A stretch of DNA of 64,000 nt from Pseudoxanthomonas suwonensis J47 (GTDB taxonomy: Bacteria > Pseudomonadota > Gammaproteobacteria > Xanthomonadales > Xanthomonadaceae): contig NZ_KI911331.1 in NCBI RefSeq assembly GCF_000513955.1, positions 146,763 to 210,762 on the forward strand, written 5' to 3'. Both the position numbers and the translations under genes were made by a program. The notes under the pieces are model-generated. The model worked only from the letters and a program-made list of their open reading frames with translations, was not told the DNA's origin and ran no database searches. The stretch's first letter is position 1. Each line of letters begins with the position of its first letter. This document shows positions 42,324 to 55,556 of this stretch, in pieces.

Positions 42324-42441
42324 GCCGCCGGTGCGCCGCGGCGCCGCGGGCATAGGAGGTATGCGCGCTGCACATGCGCGCCGCAGCGTGTAAGGTCGGC
42401 CGGCCCGCAGGGTCGCGGGCCACCCGCCGGGAGTCGTACGC

Positions 42442-43776
42442 ATGCGCATGCCTGGAAGCTTCTTCGCCGGCCCCCTCCGGCTCGTGCTGTGGTGCCTGCT
42501 GTCGTTGCTGCCGCTGGCCGCGCCGGCGGCGGGACAATCGGGATTCGTGCAGGTCGAAGGCACGCGCTTCGTGCTGGACGGCAGGCCCTACCGCTTCGCC
42601 GGCGCCAACTTCTGGTACGGCGCCTATCTCGGCGCGCCTGGCGACCTCGGCGACCGCGAACGCCTGCGCGCCGAACTGGACCAGCTCAAGGCCGCCGGCA
42701 TCGACAACCTGCGCGTCCTGGCCATGTCCGAGGCCAGCGGCTTCAGGCGCGGGGTCAGCCCGGCGATCATGGCCGAGCCAGGGAAGTACGACCAACAGCT
42801 GCTGCAGGGCCTGGACTACCTGCTGGCGGAGATGGCCCGCCGCGACATGAAGGCGGTGCTCTACCTCAACAACTTCTGGCAGTGGTCCGGCGGCATGTCG
42901 CAGTACGTGTCCTGGGCCACCGGCGAACCGGTGCTGGATCCGGACGCCAACGGCGACTGGGACGGCTTCATGCAGAACTCGGCGCGCTTCTATGGCATCG
43001 CCGAGGCGCAGGCCTGGTACCGCGATGCGATCCGCCAGGTGGTCGGCCGCACCAGTACCGTCACCGGCGTGGCCTACATCGACGATCCGACGGTGATGTC
43101 CTGGCAGCTGGCCAACGAGCCACGCCCGGGCAGCGACCGCGACGGTCGCGCGAACTTCGAGGCCTACCGCGCCTGGATCGACGACACCGCCGGCTTCATC
43201 CGCCGGCTGGCGCCGAAGCAGCTGGTCAGCACCGGCAGCGAGGGCGAGAAGGGTTCGCTGGGCGACATGGACCTGTACGCACAGGCGCACGCCACGCCCA
43301 ATGTCGATTACCTGACCTTCCACCTGTGGCCGTCGAACTGGGGCTGGATCGACCACGGCGACCCGGCGGCGCGGCTGGAATCCGGGCTGGCCACCTCGCT
43401 CGACTACATCGACCGCCACATCGAGGTGGCCGGGAAGCTAGGCAAGCCGATCGTGCTGTCGGAGTTCGGCCTCAACCGCGATGGCGGTTCCTACGATCCG
43501 GCCTCCGGCGTGGAGGCGCGCGACCGCTTCTACCGCGCCGTCTACGAACGCCTGCTGAAACGCGCCGGCGAGGGCAAGGCCATCGCCGGCTCCAACTTCT
43601 GGGCCTGGGGCGGGCGCGGCCGTACGAGCAACCCCGACTGGATGTGGAAGGCCGGCGACCCGTTCACCGGCGATCCCCCGCAGGAAGCGCAGGGCCTGTT
43701 CTCGCTGTTCGACAGCGACAGCTCGACGCTCGGGCTGGTCTCCGCCCACGCCCGCGCGATCCGCGCGCTGCCCTGA
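42442..43776 (+). CDS. secreted GH5-family endo-beta-mannanase-like glycosidase
   Basis: The 444-residue protein has a signal peptide (about 1-31) and one TIM-barrel of GH5 (mannan endo-1,4-beta-mannosidase type). The acid/base is Glu226 in SWQLANEPR and the nucleophile Glu341 in IVLSEFGLN. FVLDGRPYRFAGANFWYGAYL and NNFWQWSGGMSQYVSW are subfamily markers. It would cleave beta-mannans or glucomannans outside the cytoplasm. No carbohydrate-binding domain or sugar operon is adjacent. Start chosen at ATG 42442, the first with a signal sequence. Confidence 0.92.
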   Translation: MRMPGSFFAGPLRLVLWCLLSLLPLAAPAAGQSGFVQVEGTRFVLDGRPYRFAGANFWYGAYLGAPGDLGDRERLRAELDQLKAAGIDNLRVLAMSEASGFRRGVSPAIMAEPGKYDQQLLQGLDYLLAEMARRDMKAVLYLNNFWQWSGGMSQYVSWATGEPVLDPDANGDWDGFMQNSARFYGIAEAQAWYRDAIRQVVGRTSTVTGVAYIDDPTVMSWQLANEPRPGSDRDGRANFEAYRAWIDDTAGFIRRLAPKQLVSTGSEGEKGSLGDMDLYAQAHATPNVDYLTFHLWPSNWGWIDHGDPAARLESGLATSLDYIDRHIEVAGKLGKPIVLSEFGLNRDGGSYDPASGVEARDRFYRAVYERLLKRAGEGKAIAGSNFWAWGGRGRTSNPDWMWKAGDPFTGDPPQEAQGLFSLFDSDSSTLGLVSAHARAIRALP

Positions 43777-43785
43777 TCCGCCGGG

Positions 43786-45348
43786 CTATTCCTTCGAGTA
43801 GGGCGGCGGTGCAGGCCCGCGGGTGTGGTGCGGGCCGTAGACCCAGTGTTCCAGCGCGTGGCGCAGCTGCTGGGCGCGGCGGCGGCGCACTTCGCGTGCG
43901 TGCGCGAGGGTGCGGTGCATGGCCAGGATCACCAGCGCCAGCAGCAACGCGAACGGCAGCGCCGAGATCGTGACCAGCCCCTGCAGCGCGTCGAGCCCGC
44001 CGGCCAGGAGCAGGGCCGCCGCGACCACGGCGATGGCCACGCCCCAGGCGAGCCGGCGCAGCGGCGGCGGGTCGCCGGCATGCTCGCTGGACATGCTGGC
44101 CAGCACCAGCACCGCCGAATCGGCCGAGGTGATGAAGAAGATCACCAGCAGCAGGACGGCCACGCCGCTCAGCAGGGTGCTGCCGGGCAGCTGCTCGAAC
44201 AGGGCGAACAGCACGTTCTGGTAGCCGCTTTCCAGCACCGGCCGCAGGTCGGTCACGAACAGCTGCTGCCACAGCGCCGTGCCGCCGAACACCGCGAACC
44301 AGGCGAAGCCCAGCAGGCTGGGGGCCAGCACGCTGCCGACCACGAACTCGCGGATGGTGCGGCCGTAGGACACGCGCGCGATGAAGGTGCCCACGAACGG
44401 CGCCCAGGAGATCCACCACGCCCAGTAGAAGATCGTCCAGTCGCTGACCCAGGCGCTGCCGGAGAACGGCGACATGCGCAGGCTCATCCCGACCAGCCGG
44501 TCGAGGTAGCCGCCGAGGGCGTTGGTGAACACGTCGAACAGGAACGCGGTCGGGCCAAGCGCGAGCACCAGCAGCATGAGCAGCGCCGCCAGCGCCAGGT
44601 TGAAGCTGGATAGCCATTTGATGCCGCGCTCCACGCCGCTGAGCGAGGACGCCATGTACAGCACGAAGGCCACGGCGATCACCACCAGCTGCATGGTCGT
44701 GCCGGACGGGGTGCCGAACACGGTGGCCAGGCCGGCGACGATCTGCAGCGCGCCAAAGCCGAGGGTGGTGGCCACGCCGATGGCGGTGGCGACCACCGCG
44801 GCGATGTCCACGCAGTGGCCGGCCCAGCCGCGGTGGTGGCGGCCGAGGATGGGCTGCAGCAGGTCGCTGAGCTGGCCGCGCCCGCGCCGGTTGTACTGGA
44901 ACCAGGCCATCGCCAGCCCGACCAGCGCGTAGATGGCCCAGGGATGGAGTCCCCAGTGGAAGAACGAGTAGCGCATCGCCGCGCGCGCGGAGGCCATGCT
45001 CCGCGGCTCCAGGCCCTCCGGAGGGTTGAAGTAGTGCGACAGCGGCTCGGCCGCTCCCCAGAACACCAGGCCGATGCCCATGCCGGCGGCGAACAGCATC
45101 GCCAGCCAGCTGCCCACGGAGAAGTGCGGCTCGGCATCCTCGCCGCCGATGCGCAGCTCGCCCATGCTTCCGAACGCCAGGTACAGCATGAACAGCAGGG
45201 TGGCGAAGACCACCAGCAGGTAGAGCCAGCCGGTGTTGGCAAGCATGCCGCCGAGCAGGTCGCTGACCACCGCGGCGAACCGCGCCGGCGCCAGGCCGGC
45301 CGCGGCGGCCAGCAGCACGATGACCAGGAAGGAGATGCGGAAGACCAT
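43786..45348 (-). CDS. BCCT-family betaine/choline/carnitine transporter
   Basis: The 520-residue inner-membrane carrier has 12 predicted helices and the family signature WAWWISWAPFVGTFIARVSY (about residues 300-319), with the Trp-rich substrate site and GMGIGLVFWGAAEPLSHY early on. Family members import quaternary amines such as choline or glycine betaine for osmoprotection, driven by H+ or Na+. The C-terminal tail is short and rich in His/Arg/Pro (about 490-520), without the long osmosensory extension of BetP/BetT. The substrate is not determined. Confidence 0.94.
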   Translation of the reverse strand: MVFRISFLVIVLLAAAAGLAPARFAAVVSDLLGGMLANTGWLYLLVVFATLLFMLYLAFGSMGELRIGGEDAEPHFSVGSWLAMLFAAGMGIGLVFWGAAEPLSHYFNPPEGLEPRSMASARAAMRYSFFHWGLHPWAIYALVGLAMAWFQYNRRGRGQLSDLLQPILGRHHRGWAGHCVDIAAVVATAIGVATTLGFGALQIVAGLATVFGTPSGTTMQLVVIAVAFVLYMASSLSGVERGIKWLSSFNLALAALLMLLVLALGPTAFLFDVFTNALGGYLDRLVGMSLRMSPFSGSAWVSDWTIFYWAWWISWAPFVGTFIARVSYGRTIREFVVGSVLAPSLLGFAWFAVFGGTALWQQLFVTDLRPVLESGYQNVLFALFEQLPGSTLLSGVAVLLLVIFFITSADSAVLVLASMSSEHAGDPPPLRRLAWGVAIAVVAAALLLAGGLDALQGLVTISALPFALLLALVILAMHRTLAHAREVRRRRAQQLRHALEHWVYGPHHTRGPAPPPYSKE

Positions 45349-45439
45349 GCCGGCTCCGGGGGCGCCTCGGGCGGGCAGTCTAGCAACGGCCCCCGTGGGC
45401 GCTCCGTCGCCGCGGGCGGCAGCGGAACGCGGTCTGTGG

Positions 45440-45445
45440 TCTAAT
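45440..45445 (+). promoter_or_regulatory. -10 box of the thiC riboswitch transcript
   Basis: TCTAAT matches the -10 consensus at 5 of 6 positions and ends 6 nt before the first base of the TPP aptamer P1 stem (45452), which fits a start site at the aptamer. No clear -35 box is visible. Confidence 0.5.
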
Positions 45446-45451
45446 CGGCGC

Positions 45452-47551
<2,100 letters not shown>

Positions 47552-47552
47552 A

Positions 47553-47585
47553 GCCTGGCCGCGGCTCCCTCTGCCGCGGCCAGGC
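47553..47585 (+). terminator. 13-bp perfect hairpin after thiC
   Basis: GCCTGGCCGCGGC (47553-47565) pairs exactly with GCCGCGGCCAGGC (47573-47585) with a 7-nt loop, directly after the thiC stop. No T run follows, so its terminator strength is uncertain. It may protect the transcript end. Confidence 0.6.
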
Positions 47586-47928
47586 GGGCGGCACCGGCCA
47601 CCGGCCGCACGGGGGAGAGAGATCCGATGCGGCCGGGGCCAGTGTGGAAGCACCGGCGGGGATGCCGTTATCCCGTAATGGCTGGCCGGCTTTGCCGTTC
47701 CTGGCGAAGCCGGTCGGGCCGCGCGCGCGGGCCGCATGAGTCGCGAATGAACGCCGGGTATGCCACGGATACGCCCCCGTACGAAAGGCACATGGCCGGG
47801 CCAGGAAGCGACGGGTAGCGTGCGGGCTTCGCTTCGTGCGGGATGGCCCGCGGCATGACCTGCCGCGCCCGCGACCGGAGCGGCGGCGGAGCGCCGGACG
47901 CTCCACTGACCGGAACACAGGGGTTTGG
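47586..47928. other. 343-bp intergenic region between thiC and the CadC-like gene
   Basis: No convincing gene is seen. A hairpin (CCGGCTTTGCC with GGCGAAGCCGG near 47688-47715) is present, without a T run. Short open frames here lack ribosome-binding sites. Promoter elements for the downstream regulator could not be identified. Confidence 0.5.
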
Positions 47929-50199
47929 ATGGTGGCGCAGGCGGAAGGCGCCCCGGGCGGCACTGCGACGACGGACGGCAGTCGGCTGCGCGTGGGAGAC
48001 CACGAGATCGACATCGCCCGGCGGGTGGTGTCGCGACCGGGCAATGGCGGGACCGTCCGGCTGACACTGAAGTCGCTGCAGGTCCTGCTCGCGCTGGTCG
48101 AGGCCGAGGGCCGCGTGGTCAGCCGCGAGCAGCTGCTGGCGAAGGTCTGGCCGAACACGCTGCCGACCGACGACGTGCTCACCCAGGCCGTGGCCCAGCT
48201 GCGCCGCGCCTTCGAGGACAGCCGCGAGGCGCCGCGCTACATCGAGACCATCGCCAAGGGCGGCTACCGGTTGCTGGCCACGCATCGCCGGGTCGGACCG
48301 GAGGCGGAGTGCGGCCCGCCGGCGGCTGCCGTACAGGAAACCGCAGCGTCCGCCGCCCCGGCGCATGAGGTGGTTGCCGTGCCCGCGCCGCAGGCGCCGC
48401 GCCGGGCCTCGCGCGCGCCCGCGTTCGTCCTGGCACTGGTCGCCATCGTCCCGATCGCCGCCGGCCTGTTCCTTTGGCAGGCGCGCAACCCGGTGCCCGT
48501 GGCCGCGGCGGCGGCGCCGACCGGTGCGTCGCCAGCGGTGCAGTACCAGGCCATCGCCTCCACGCCGATGCGCGAACGCGCGCCGGCGCTGTCGCCGGAT
48601 GGCGCCCTGGTCGTGTTCTCGCGCCAGGCGCAGCCCGATGGACCGCACGCGCTCTACCTGCAGCCGCCGGCCGACGCCAGCGCCCGCCAGCTGACCTTCC
48701 CGGGCGCCGGCGCCGGCGACCAGCTGCCGGCCTGGTCGCCCGACGGACAACGCATCGCCTTCGTGCGTACCGGCGCAGGCGGTTGCCGGATCATGGTCGT
48801 GGCCGCGACCGGTGGCAGCGAACGCGAGGCCGGGCGCTGCGAGGACGGCCACTTCGCCGCGTTCGACTGGACCCCGGATGGGCGCGCGCTGGTGATGGGC
48901 GGACGCAGTGGCGGCACGGACCAGTCCGCGCCGCTGCGCCGGCTCGACCTGGCCAGCGGCCGCTGGGACGTGCTGCGCTACGAAGGCGCCGGCATCGACA
49001 CCCTGCCGCGGCATTCGCCGGACGGGCAGTGGCTCGGCTTCCGTCGCGGCACCTCGCTTGGCGACCTGTGGCTGATGCCGGCCGCTGGCGGCACGCCGCG
49101 GCAGCTGACCCGCCTGCACGGCGACATCCGCGGCTGGGACTGGCTGCCGGATGGCAGCGGCCTGGTCTTCAGCCTGATCAAGGAAGAGGCGCGGCTGTAC
49201 CGGCTCACCTTGGCCGACGGCACGATTAGCGGACTGCCGCCGCTGGGCAAGGGCAATCCGATCCATCCCAGCATCGCCGATCGCGCATGGGCGATGACCT
49301 TCGAGATCGACCGCTTCCACAGCGGACTGTATGCCTTCGACCTGGACGGACCCGGGGAGACGGCTGGCCACGGCGAACCGGTATTCGCTTCCAGCGGCGT
49401 GGACATGATGCCGGCGATCTCGCCGGACGGCGCCACCCTGGCCTTCGTCTCCGACCGCAGCCTGGCGGCGCAGCTGTGGATCGCGGAGATCGCCCAGCCG
49501 CAGACGCTGCGGGCGGTGCCCGGGATCGTGCCGGTGCCACGGCATCCGCCGGTGTGGTCGGCGGACGGGCGCCGGCTGCTGGTGCTTGGCGCCACCGGCA
49601 AGGGCGGCGACCGCCTGTTCGAGGTCGATGTCGGCCTCGACACGGTGCGGGTGCTGCCGGTGCCGGGCGTGCCCGCGTTCGCCGCGTATCCGCCCGAGCC
49701 TGGCCAGTTGCTGGTCGGGGTCGACGGCGGCGGCGGACGCATGCGCCTGGTCCGCTACCAGCTGCCGGAGTGGCGCGAACTGGCCAGCCTCGACGACGTC
49801 GCGGTGGCGCGGTACGACCATGACGGCGATCGCGTCTGCTTCACCCGTCCGGCGCGTGCCGGCCTGTGGTGCGCGGATCCCTCGCTGGGCAAGGTGGTCG
49901 AGCTGAGCCGGACCACGCCGGTGCCGGACCAGTACCGCGAATGGGCGATCGCCGGCGGACGGATCTTCTCCACCGGCCCGGCGCCCGGTTGCGCGACGGC
50001 GTGGACGGAGATCGGCGGCAAGGCCGACGGCGCGGTGCGCTGCCTGTCGCGCCTGCACACCGTGGTCGCCGGCTCGACCAGCGTCGATGCAGCCGGTCGG
50101 CGGGTGTACCTGTCGCTGCCGCTGGAGCAGAACGTCGACGTCGGCTGGGCTTCGCTGCAGCCGTTGCGCGGCACCGGCGCCGCCGGTGCAAGTGATTGA
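47929..50199 (+). CDS. CadC-like membrane regulator with winged helix and PD40 propeller
   Basis: The 756-residue protein joins an OmpR/PhoB winged helix (about residues 18-113: LTLKSLQVLLALVEAEGRVV, VWPNTLPTDDVLTQAVAQLR, YIETIAKGGYRLLA), a Pro/Ala-rich linker, one membrane helix (about 163-184) and a long periplasmic region of TolB/WD40-like PD40 repeats (ALSPDGALVVFSRQ, PAWSPDGQRIAFVR, RHSPDGQWLGFRR and similar). This is the ToxR/CadC plan of one-component signalling across the membrane: the propeller senses a periplasmic ligand or protein. It lies upstream of AraC and TonB receptor genes. The start is ATG 47929, with GTG 47932 adjacent. Confidence 0.9.
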   Translation: MVAQAEGAPGGTATTDGSRLRVGDHEIDIARRVVSRPGNGGTVRLTLKSLQVLLALVEAEGRVVSREQLLAKVWPNTLPTDDVLTQAVAQLRRAFEDSREAPRYIETIAKGGYRLLATHRRVGPEAECGPPAAAVQETAASAAPAHEVVAVPAPQAPRRASRAPAFVLALVAIVPIAAGLFLWQARNPVPVAAAAAPTGASPAVQYQAIASTPMRERAPALSPDGALVVFSRQAQPDGPHALYLQPPADASARQLTFPGAGAGDQLPAWSPDGQRIAFVRTGAGGCRIMVVAATGGSEREAGRCEDGHFAAFDWTPDGRALVMGGRSGGTDQSAPLRRLDLASGRWDVLRYEGAGIDTLPRHSPDGQWLGFRRGTSLGDLWLMPAAGGTPRQLTRLHGDIRGWDWLPDGSGLVFSLIKEEARLYRLTLADGTISGLPPLGKGNPIHPSIADRAWAMTFEIDRFHSGLYAFDLDGPGETAGHGEPVFASSGVDMMPAISPDGATLAFVSDRSLAAQLWIAEIAQPQTLRAVPGIVPVPRHPPVWSADGRRLLVLGATGKGGDRLFEVDVGLDTVRVLPVPGVPAFAAYPPEPGQLLVGVDGGGGRMRLVRYQLPEWRELASLDDVAVARYDHDGDRVCFTRPARAGLWCADPSLGKVVELSRTTPVPDQYREWAIAGGRIFSTGPAPGCATAWTEIGGKADGAVRCLSRLHTVVAGSTSVDAAGRRVYLSLPLEQNVDVGWASLQPLRGTGAAGASD

Positions 50200-50316
50200 C
50201 CCGCAAGGGATCGGAACGCCTGGCGAGATAAATATCGGAAAGATTTCGGCGCAGTTTCCTGTCTCCCGCGGCCCCGCGCGGCAAACAGATGGCCATGTTC
50301 CCCCGAGGAGATGGCC

Positions 50317-51222
50317 ATGGAGATCAGGACACTGTGCGGTGACCGCGGACAGGCGCTGGAGCTGCACTGGCCGCGCGGCTGGCGCGAGCGCCCGCTGCTG
50401 GCGACGCTGGCGCGCGGCGCGACGCTGGAGGTGACCGCGCCGGCCGCCAGCATCTGGCTGGTGCTGCGCGGCGAGGTCGAGCTGCAATGCCGCGAGGGCC
50501 GCTTCGCCCTCGGCACCGGCGAATGGCTGTACCTGGACCGCGACTCGCTGCCGTCGGTGCGCGCCGGCTCGCGCGCGCTGGTGCTCGGCCTGGCCCTGTC
50601 CTGCGGATTGCAGGCGCAGCTGCAGCAGTCGGCCTACGCGCCGATGTATCCAGGCCGGGGCCATGCCCCGCCGGTGGCGCGGCGCATGGTGCTGGGGCTG
50701 TGGCGCCAGCTGTGGCTGGCTGCCGCCGCGGAGGGCCCGGACGTGCCGCGCCTGCTCACCCGCCTGCTGCGCGCCCTGGCCAGCCTGCAGGAAGACTGCA
50801 GCGCGCAGGTCGACCGCTGTCCCGGACGTTCGCTGCACCGCCGCCGCCAGGTGTTCGCGCGCATGCAGGGCGCGCTGCAGTACCTGGAAGGCAACCTCGA
50901 CCGCACCGTGCGCAGCTCCGAGCTGGCCGCGCGCGCCAGCATGTCGGTCTGGTACTTCACCAAGACCTTCCAGGCCGTGTATGGCGAGCCGCCGCAGGCG
51001 GCATCGACGCGGCTGCGCCTGGCCCATGCGGCGCGGCTGCTGCGCGACGGGCGCCTCGCCGTCAGCGAGGTCGGGGCGGCCTGCGGCTTCGAGAACAACT
51101 GCAGCTTCTCGCGCGCATTCCGTGCGCAGTTCGGGCTGCCGCCGTCGCTGTACCGCATCCATGGAGGGGTCCTGCCGCCACTCCAGGCAAACGCAGCGGA
51201 CATGCACGGCCAAGCGGGTTGA
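50317..51222 (+). CDS. AraC-family transcription regulator
   Basis: The 301-residue protein has a C-terminal double helix-turn-helix (about residues 190-295: RTVRSSELAARASMSVWYF and EVGAACGFENNCSFSRAFRAQFG) and an N-terminal cupin-like sensor (SIWLVLRGEVELQCREGRF). The ATG at 50317 is preferred because GAGGAG ends 6 nt before it. ATG 50311 abuts the same site. It sits 64 nt upstream of the TonB-dependent receptor gene on the same strand, so it probably controls that receptor. The effector is unknown. Confidence 0.92.
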   Translation: MEIRTLCGDRGQALELHWPRGWRERPLLATLARGATLEVTAPAASIWLVLRGEVELQCREGRFALGTGEWLYLDRDSLPSVRAGSRALVLGLALSCGLQAQLQQSAYAPMYPGRGHAPPVARRMVLGLWRQLWLAAAAEGPDVPRLLTRLLRALASLQEDCSAQVDRCPGRSLHRRRQVFARMQGALQYLEGNLDRTVRSSELAARASMSVWYFTKTFQAVYGEPPQAASTRLRLAHAARLLRDGRLAVSEVGAACGFENNCSFSRAFRAQFGLPPSLYRIHGGVLPPLQANAADMHGQAG

Positions 51223-51286
51223 GCACACGTCTCCTTAACGTCTTGTTGCCATCCGGCCCATCTCTCACGTCACTGGAGAATCCCTT

Positions 51287-53905
<2,619 letters not shown>

Positions 53906-53925
53906 TGCGCTGACGCGGTACGGTG

Positions 53926-53960
53926 ACGGGGGGAGGCCTGGCGGCCTCCCCCCGTTTCTT
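53926..53960 (+). terminator. intrinsic terminator of the TonB receptor gene
   Basis: Six G, AGGCC pair with GGCCT, six C (53928-53938 with 53943-53953) around TGGC, flanked by an extra A/T and C/G pair and a T-rich run. It lies just after the receptor stop codon. Confidence 0.88.
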
Positions 53961-54038
53961 CATGCCTTGCGCATGCTCACGACGGGCGGCCGCGGGCCGT
54001 GCTAGCGTTCGCCGCTACTGCATGCCACGGAGGCCACC

Positions 54039-54620
54039 ATGCGTCTTTCCCGCATCCTGCCGACGGCCTGGCTTGCGTTCGTGCTGCTGCTCCTGGCCGG
54101 CTGCGCCAGTGGCCCCACGATCCGCGCCGACGCCGACCCGCAAGCCGATTTCGGCCGCTACCGCAGCTGGGCCTTCTACGAGCCCATCGCGATGGAGGCC
54201 AACGGCTACACCAGCTTCACCACCGAGCGCATCCGCGAGGCGGTCCGCCGCGAGATGGACGCCCGCGGCTACATCTATGACCCGGCGGCGCCGGACCTGC
54301 GGGTGAACTTCCAGGGCATCGTCCAGGACCGGACTGACGTCTACACGATGCCGCGCACCGACTACCAGTACTTCTACAGCTACCGCGCCCGCACCTACGT
54401 CGCGGTGCCGGTGTGGTACGACGAGACCCAGGTGCGCCAGTACCGCGAGGGCACGCTGACCGTCGACCTGGTCGACGCGCGGCGCAACCACCTGGTGTGG
54501 ACCGGCTCGGCGATCGGCCGCGTGACCCGCAAGACGCCGCAGGAGCGCGCCGCAGACGTCGACGCGGCAGTGGCCGCGATCTTCGCGAAGTACCCGTACC
54601 GCGGCGGGATCGCGCCATGA
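54039..54620 (+). CDS. DUF4136-family lipoprotein
   Basis: The 193-residue protein has a lipoprotein signal with lipobox LLAGCASG (Cys near residue 22). The DUF4136 core follows: DFGRYRSWAFYEP, RIREAVRREMDARGYIYDP, YDETQVRQYREGTLTVDLVD and IFAKYPYRG. The family is widespread and uncharacterised. It is probably anchored in the outer or inner membrane leaflet. It overlaps the next gene through ATGA, so it is coupled to the small membrane protein and the channel-like protein. Confidence 0.9.
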   Translation: MRLSRILPTAWLAFVLLLLAGCASGPTIRADADPQADFGRYRSWAFYEPIAMEANGYTSFTTERIREAVRREMDARGYIYDPAAPDLRVNFQGIVQDRTDVYTMPRTDYQYFYSYRARTYVAVPVWYDETQVRQYREGTLTVDLVDARRNHLVWTGSAIGRVTRKTPQERAADVDAAVAAIFAKYPYRGGIAP

Positions 54621-54784
54621 GCCGGGTATCCGGCGGCGGCGTGGTGCGCGCCGGGATCGGCTTCGGCACGGCCCTGGCGATCACCATTTCCTGGACGGCG
54701 AACAAGTCCCTGCTGTGGGTGCTGGTGCACGGCATCCTCGGCTGGATCTACGTCGTCTACTACGCGCTGGTCTACCACCTCTGA
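54617..54784 (+). CDS. 55-residue small membrane protein
   Basis: The ATG overlaps the lipoprotein stop (ATGA) and the TGA is followed at once by the GTG of the next gene. The peptide has one or two hydrophobic helices: GIGFGTALAITISWTANK and LLWVLVHGILGWIYVVYY. Similar tiny proteins occur in several bacteria without known function. The tight packing argues that it is translated and works with its neighbours. Confidence 0.8.
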   Translation: MSRVSGGGVVRAGIGFGTALAITISWTANKSLLWVLVHGILGWIYVVYYALVYHL

Positions 54785-55471
54785 GTGGCGAGGTTCTGGC
54801 ACCTGCGCTGGTGGGTGCTGGCCAGGCGGCATCCGTCCGCATGGCTGCTGCTGGTGCAGCTGTGCGGGCTGCTGCTGTATCCGGCCCTGGACGGCATGCC
54901 GATGGGCAACGTCCTGGTCACCATCTTCGGCGCCATCGTCCTGGCCCTGGCGCTGTGGGTGGTCAGCCGCAGCCCCACCGTGGCCTGGCTCGCCTGGTGC
55001 CTGGCCCTGCCGGGTGCGACCTTCTCGCTGCTGGCGGCGTGGCGGGCGGATCCGCAGATGCTGGCCCTGGGCCATGTCTTCGAGGGGGCGCTGTACTTCT
55101 ACACCGCGGCCGGCCTGATCGCGTACATGCTGCAGGACCACGAGGTCACCAGCGACGAGTTGTTCGCCGCCGGCGCGACCTTCACCCTGCTGGCCTGGGG
55201 GTTCGCCTTCGCCTTCTCGGTCTGCCAGATCCTGCGGCCGGGCAGCTTCGTCGCCGCGGTGCACCCGGAATACCAGCGCAGCTGGATCGAACTGCTCTCG
55301 CTGAGCTTCAGCATGCTGTCGGGCGTGGGCCTGAGCGACATCATGCCGGTGCGGCCGGGCGCGCGCGCGCTGGTGATGCTGTCGCAGTTCGCCGGGGTGA
55401 TGTACATCGCCCTGGTGGTGTCGCGGCTGATCGGGCTGAGTATCCTGCGCCACGGGCAGCGGCGTCCCTGA
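54785..55471 (+). CDS. two-pore-loop ion-channel-like membrane protein with degenerate filter
   Basis: The 228-residue protein begins with GTG immediately after the small gene. It has about six hydrophobic helices. The C-terminal part resembles a potassium channel pore: a helix with SFSMLSGVGLSDIMP (about residues 174-188) lies where Ion_trans_2 channels carry a TTVGYGD filter, then a last helix (about 195-217). The filter here reads SGVGLSD, so the Tyr-Gly pair is replaced by Leu-Ser and K+ selectivity is doubtful. It could be a divergent channel, a non-selective pore or a structural remnant. Confidence 0.75.
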   Translation: MARFWHLRWWVLARRHPSAWLLLVQLCGLLLYPALDGMPMGNVLVTIFGAIVLALALWVVSRSPTVAWLAWCLALPGATFSLLAAWRADPQMLALGHVFEGALYFYTAAGLIAYMLQDHEVTSDELFAAGATFTLLAWGFAFAFSVCQILRPGSFVAAVHPEYQRSWIELLSLSFSMLSGVGLSDIMPVRPGARALVMLSQFAGVMYIALVVSRLIGLSILRHGQRRP

Positions 55472-55556
55472 ACCCCTGAACGGCCATGCCGACCGGCACT
55501 ACAGGTTCCCCCGCGGGTGCGGGACAATCGACCGCTCATTCGCGCCGTGAGTCCCG

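Noticed and set aside
47627..47818. Small 63-residue frame between thiC and the CadC-like gene
   Set aside because: Arg/Gly-rich, with no ribosome-binding site, overlapping a hairpin. Typical chance frame.
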